DNA of 60,000 nt from Apostichopus japonicus. Lineage: Eukaryota > Echinodermata > Holothuroidea > Aspidochirotida > Stichopodidae. Positions 55,424 to 60,000 of this stretch are shown here, piece by piece (the stretch's first letter is position 1; every line of letters starts with the position of its first letter). The notes below the pieces were generated by a model. The model had not been told where the DNA came from, ran no database searches, and saw nothing but the letters and a program-made list of their open reading frames with translations. The stretch is taken from assembly GCF_037975245.1 (NCBI RefSeq), contig NC_092565.1:14663499-14723498 (forward strand). Direction: 5' to 3'. A program made the translations under genes and the position numbers.

Positions 55424-55797
55424 ATGTAGCAGGTAGATGTAATCATTGAGGTAACAGGCAGTTGCATCATGGAGGTAACAGGCAGTTTGCATCATGGAGG
55501 TAACAGGTCATAACACTATTGAGGTAACAGTTAGTGGTATCATTTAGGTAACAGGCAGTTGCATCATTGAGGTAACAGGCAGTTTGCATCATGGAGGTAA
55601 CAGGTCATAACACTCTTGAGGTAACAGTTAGCGATATCATTGAGGTAACAGGCAGTTGCATCTTGGAGGTAACAGGTCATAACACTATTGAGATAACTGT
55701 TAGTGGTATCATTGAGGTAACAAGTTATTGCATTCTGGAGGTAGCAAGTAATTGCATTATTGAGGTTGCAGGTAGTTGCATGGTTGAGGTAACTTAG
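55424..55797. repeat. Minisatellite, ~26-bp period
   Basis: About 14 copies of GAGGTAACAGGCAGTTGCATCATG and variants, downstream of LDB. Confidence 0.93.
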
Positions 55798-55948
55798 TAG
55801 GACGATTCAAGACGTATGGTCATTATATTCCCTTTGATGGATCAGTGCTGTCTAAAGTTGAAATGGCTGTGAAGGAGGAATTATCATCAGTGTTTTCCCA
55901 CTGCAATTAAATGTATCTCTATAGTATGAACAAGAATTAACTGCTACT

Positions 55949-56455
55949 GTCAGACTAAACAAGACTGAATCTTGTTCTGGTGTAGCTGTTTATAATTGTT
56001 GACTGCTACTGACTGGTCTACTAAGCAAGACTGAATCTTGTTCTGGTGTGGCTGTTTGTAATTGTTGACTGCTACTGTCAGACTAAACAAGACTGAATCT
56101 TGTTCTGGTGTAGCTGTTTGTAATTGTTGACTGCTACTGACAGACTAAACAAGACTGAATCTTGTTCTGGTGTAGCTGTTAGTAATTGTTGACTGCTACT
56201 GACATGTCTACTAAGCAAGACTAATTCTTGCTCTGGTGTGGCTGTTTATAATTGTTGACTGCTACTGACAGACTAAACAAGACTGAATCTTGTTCTGGTA
56301 TGGCTGTTTATTATTGTTGACTGCTACTGACAGACTAAACAAGACTGAATCTTGTTCTGGTGTAGCTGTTTGTAATTGTTGACTGCTACTGACAGGTCTA
56401 CTAAGCAAGACTGAATCTTGTTCTGGTGTAGCTGTTTGTAATTGTTGACTGCTTC
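55949..56455. repeat. Minisatellite, ~61-65 bp period
   Basis: Eight copies of a unit with AAGACTGAATCTTGTTCTGG, TGTAGCTGTTTGTAATTGTT and GACTGCTACTGACAG. A variant unit (GTCTACTAAGC) alternates with the main one. Confidence 0.95.
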
Positions 56456-57107
56456 TCCTGTGTCTCAAACTTAACTGACAAAAGTCTATTGAAATTTAAA
56501 TTGAAGTGCATACCTTGAATTAGTTGTGATGTTAGAATGTGAGATTTTTGTGGTTTATTGTTGCTTGTAAAAAGCAATTTGCCAAAATGTTGAGATCAGC
56601 AACGAATAGAATTCGGGAGCTATCCTTCTGCATGATAACCATTGCTCATTATTATAAAGAAGGTCCTTTATAAGGACAAAGAGGAACAGAGATCTAACAG
56701 TTTGTCCTGTCTTGTCACATGAAAGCAATTATTTAAGGTTTTTTTTTTTTTTTTTTTCCCCCACTAGTAGCTTTGATCCGAGTAGCTTGCTATTACTACT
56801 AGTACTCCCCTAGTCATCTGGTCAGTTCGTGGACTGAAGCTGTTAATCTCAGGGTTCTTTCTTAATGTCATTTTGACCTTTGTTGTTGTTACATTTAATA
56901 ATCATGAATGTCATGTAAAACATGATTTTGTGTCACCATAATATGTAAATATGTCAATCATGTTGGGATCTGTACTACTAGTTTGAGTGGAATGTTATAT
57001 AGGACTCGTGAAGTTGTCCGAGTTATGGAAATGAAATAAGTTTGTTCCATGTTCAGTTGATGAGAAATAATTTGATAACAAGAAAGCATGACTTTTTTCA
57101 ACACTCT
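56456..57107. other. Unique spacer between minisatellite and satellite
   Basis: AT-rich sequence with a T run (56739-56757). No gene or recognised element seen. Confidence 0.5.
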
Positions 57108-60000
57108 TATTACAGCTGTGACTGATTACAGTATGCACTCTGTGGTTGTGATTAGAATACTTACTAATGGTTTGATACATTGCATTATGGATACTATAGT
57201 TAAGAGTAGAATGCACATACTAATGGCTGTGACTGATTACAGTATGCATTCTGTGATTGTGATTAGAATACTTACTAATGGTTTGATACAATGCATTATG
57301 GATACTATAGTTAAGAGTAGAATACACATACTAATGGCTGTGACTGATTACAGTATGCATTCTGTGATTGTGATTAGAATACTTACTAATGGTTTGATCC
57401 ATTGCATTATGGATACTATAGTTAAGAGTAGAATGCACATACTAATGGCTGTGACTGATTACAGTATGCATTCTGTGATTGTGATTAGAATACTTACTAA
57501 TGGTTTGATACAATGCATTATGGATACTATAGTTAAGAGTAGAGTACACATACTAATGGCTGTGACTGATTACAGTATGCATTCTGTGATTGTGATTAGA
57601 ATACTTACTAATGGTTTGATCCATTGCATTATGCATACTATAGTTGAGAGTAGAATACACATACTAATGGCTGTGACTGATTACAGTATGCATTCTGTGA
57701 TTGTGATTAGAATACTTACTAATGGTTTGATACATTGCATTATGGATACTATAGTTAAGAGTAGAATACACATACTAATGGCTGTGACTGATTACAGTAT
57801 GCATTCTGTGATTGTGATTAGAATACTTACTAATGGTTTAATCCATTGCATTATGGATACTATAGTTGAGAGTAGAGTACACATACTAATGGCTGTGACT
57901 GATTACAGTATGCATTCTGTGATTGTGATAAGAATACTTACTAATGGTTTGATCCATTGCATTATGGATACTATAGTTGAGAGTAGAGTACACATATTAA
58001 TGGCTGTGACTGATTACAGTATGCATTCTGTGATTGTGATAAGAATACTTACTAATGGTTTAATCCATTGCATTATGGATACTATAGTTGAGAGTAGAGT
58101 ACACATACTAATGGCTGTGACTGATTACAGTATGCATTTTGTGATTGTGATTAGAATACTTACTAATGGTTTGATCCATTGCATTATGGATACTATAGTT
58201 AAGAGTAGAATGCACATACTAATGGCTGTGACTGATTACAGTATGCATTCTGTGATTGTGATTAGAATACTTACTAATGGTTTGATACAATGCATTATGG
58301 ATACTATAGTTAAGAGTAGAATACACATACTAATGGCTGTGACTGATTACAGTATGCATTCTGTGATTGTGATTAGAATACTTACTAATGGTTTGATCCA
58401 TTGCATTATGCATACTATAGTTGAGAGTAGAATACACATACTAATGGCTGTGACTGATTACAGTATGCATTCTGTGATTGTGATTAGAATACTTACTAAT
58501 GGTTTGATACATTGCATTATGGATACTATAGTTAAGAGTAGAATACACATACTAATGGCTGTGACTGATTACAGTATGCATTCTGTGATTGTGATTAGAA
58601 TACTTACTAATGGTTTAATCCATTGCATTATGGATACTATAGTTGAGAGTAGAGTACACATACTAATGGCTGTGACTGATTACAGTATGCATTCTGTGAT
58701 TGTGATAAGAATACTTACTAATGGTTTGATCCATTGCATTATGGATACTATAGTTGAGAGTAGAGTACACATATTAATGGCTGTGACTGATTACAGTATG
58801 CATTCTGTGATTGTGATAAGAATACTTACTAATGGTTTAATCCATTGCATTATGGATACTATAGTTGAGAGTAGAGTACACATACTAATGGCTGTGACTG
58901 ATTACAGTATGCATTCTGTGATTGTGATAAGAATACTTACTAATGGTTTGATCCATTGCATTATGGATACTATAGTTGAGAGTAGAGTACACATACTAAT
59001 GGCTGTGACTGTTTACAGTATGCATTCTGTGATTGTGATTAGAATACTTACTAATGGTTTAATCCATTGCATTATGCATACTATAGTTAAGAGTAGAATA
59101 CACATACTAATGGCTGTGACTGATTACAGTATGCACTCTGTGGTTGTGATTAGAATACTTACTAATGGTTTGATCCATTGCATTATGGATACTATAGTTG
59201 AGAGTAGAATACACATACTAATGGCTGTGACTGATTACAGTATGCATTCTGTGATTAGAATACTTACTAATGGTTTGATCCATTGCATTATGCATACTAT
59301 AGTTGAGAGTAGAATACACATACTAATGGCTGTGACTGATTACAGTATGCACTCTGTGATTGTGATTAGAATACTTACTAATGGTTTAATCCATTGCATT
59401 ATGGATACTATAGTTGAGAGTAGAATACACATACTAATGGCTGTGACTGATTACAGTATGCATTCTGTGATTGTGATTAGAATACTTACTAATGGTTTGA
59501 TCCATTGCATTATGCATAATATAGTTGAGAGTAGAATACACATACTAATGGCTGTGACTGATTACAGTATGCATTCTGTGATTGTGATAAGAATACTTAC
59601 TAATGGTTTGATCCATTGCATTATGGATACTATAGTTGAGAGTAGAGTACACATACTAATGGCTGTGACTGATTACAGTATGCATTCTGTGATTGTGATT
59701 AGAATACTTACTAATGGTTTGATCCATTGCATTATGCATAATATAGTTGAGAGTAGAATACACATACTAATGGCTGTGACTGTTTACAGTATGCACTCTG
59801 TGGTTGTGATTAGACTACTCACTAATGGTTTAATCCATTGCATTATGGATACTATAGTTGAGAGTAGAATACACATACTGATGGCTGTGACTGATTACAG
59901 TATGCATTCTGTGATGGTGATTAGAATACTTACTAATGGTTTAATCCATTGCATTATGCATACTATAATTGAGAGTAGAATACACATACTAATGACTGCG
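57108..60000. repeat. 111-bp satellite array, runs off the window
   Basis: About 26 head-to-tail monomers of 111 bp (ACTAATGGCTGTGACTGATT, then ACAGTATGCATTCTGTGATT ... GAGAGTAGAATACACAT). Monomer starts at 57219, 57330, 57441 and so on show the period. Diagnostic variants repeat every seven monomers. The array continues past 60000. Confidence 0.97.

Overview
The window reads as animal nuclear DNA, probably from a marine invertebrate. Genes are split by GT-AG introns, most of the sequence is AT-rich and non-coding, and it is full of TA microsatellites, minisatellites, foldback elements and MITEs. The LDB protein is closest, as far as I can judge from memory, to deuterostome LDB1/LDB2. An echinoderm-like host is my guess; I cannot prove it from the sequence. 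Both supported protein genes lie on the + strand. I found no supported gene on the - strand.

Layout. 1-6564: intergenic, with microsatellites and one RFX-type X-box motif. 6565-7558: a ~1 kb dispersed repeat. 7948-16567: a ten-exon gene for an ~805-residue type I membrane protein (signal peptide, ~475-residue ectodomain, one membrane span, ~275-residue Ser-rich tail), ending at two AATAAA signals. Several ectodomain motifs fall in the same order as in the gamete fusogen family HAP2/GCS1, but the protein is cysteine-poor and the segment that carries the fusion loop in that family is nearly absent. 17039-17995: an inverted copy of the 1 kb repeat, so the gene sits tightly between inverted repeats. 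18160-19260: two further relatives of this repeat. 19400-24300: nothing recognisable.

24321-54343: a 30 kb gene for a LIM-domain-binding protein (LDB1/LDB2/Chip/CLIM/NLI), reconstructed as nine constitutive exons plus one candidate 45-nt cassette exon. It has the dimerisation domain, a KRRKRK nuclear signal and the LIM interaction domain. Its introns hold most of the repeats: a hAT MITE with an intact 8-bp target duplication, a tRNA-derived SINE, two foldback elements, a dispersed family with direct AGGTCA repeats, two hammerhead-like motifs and several minisatellites.

54344-60000: LDB 3' flank with two minisatellites, then a 111-bp satellite that runs off the window and has a 7-monomer (777-bp) higher-order unit.

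The two genes show no functional link. One is a cell-surface protein of possible gamete or membrane-fusion ancestry; the other is a nuclear scaffold that bridges LIM-homeodomain and GATA-type transcription complexes.
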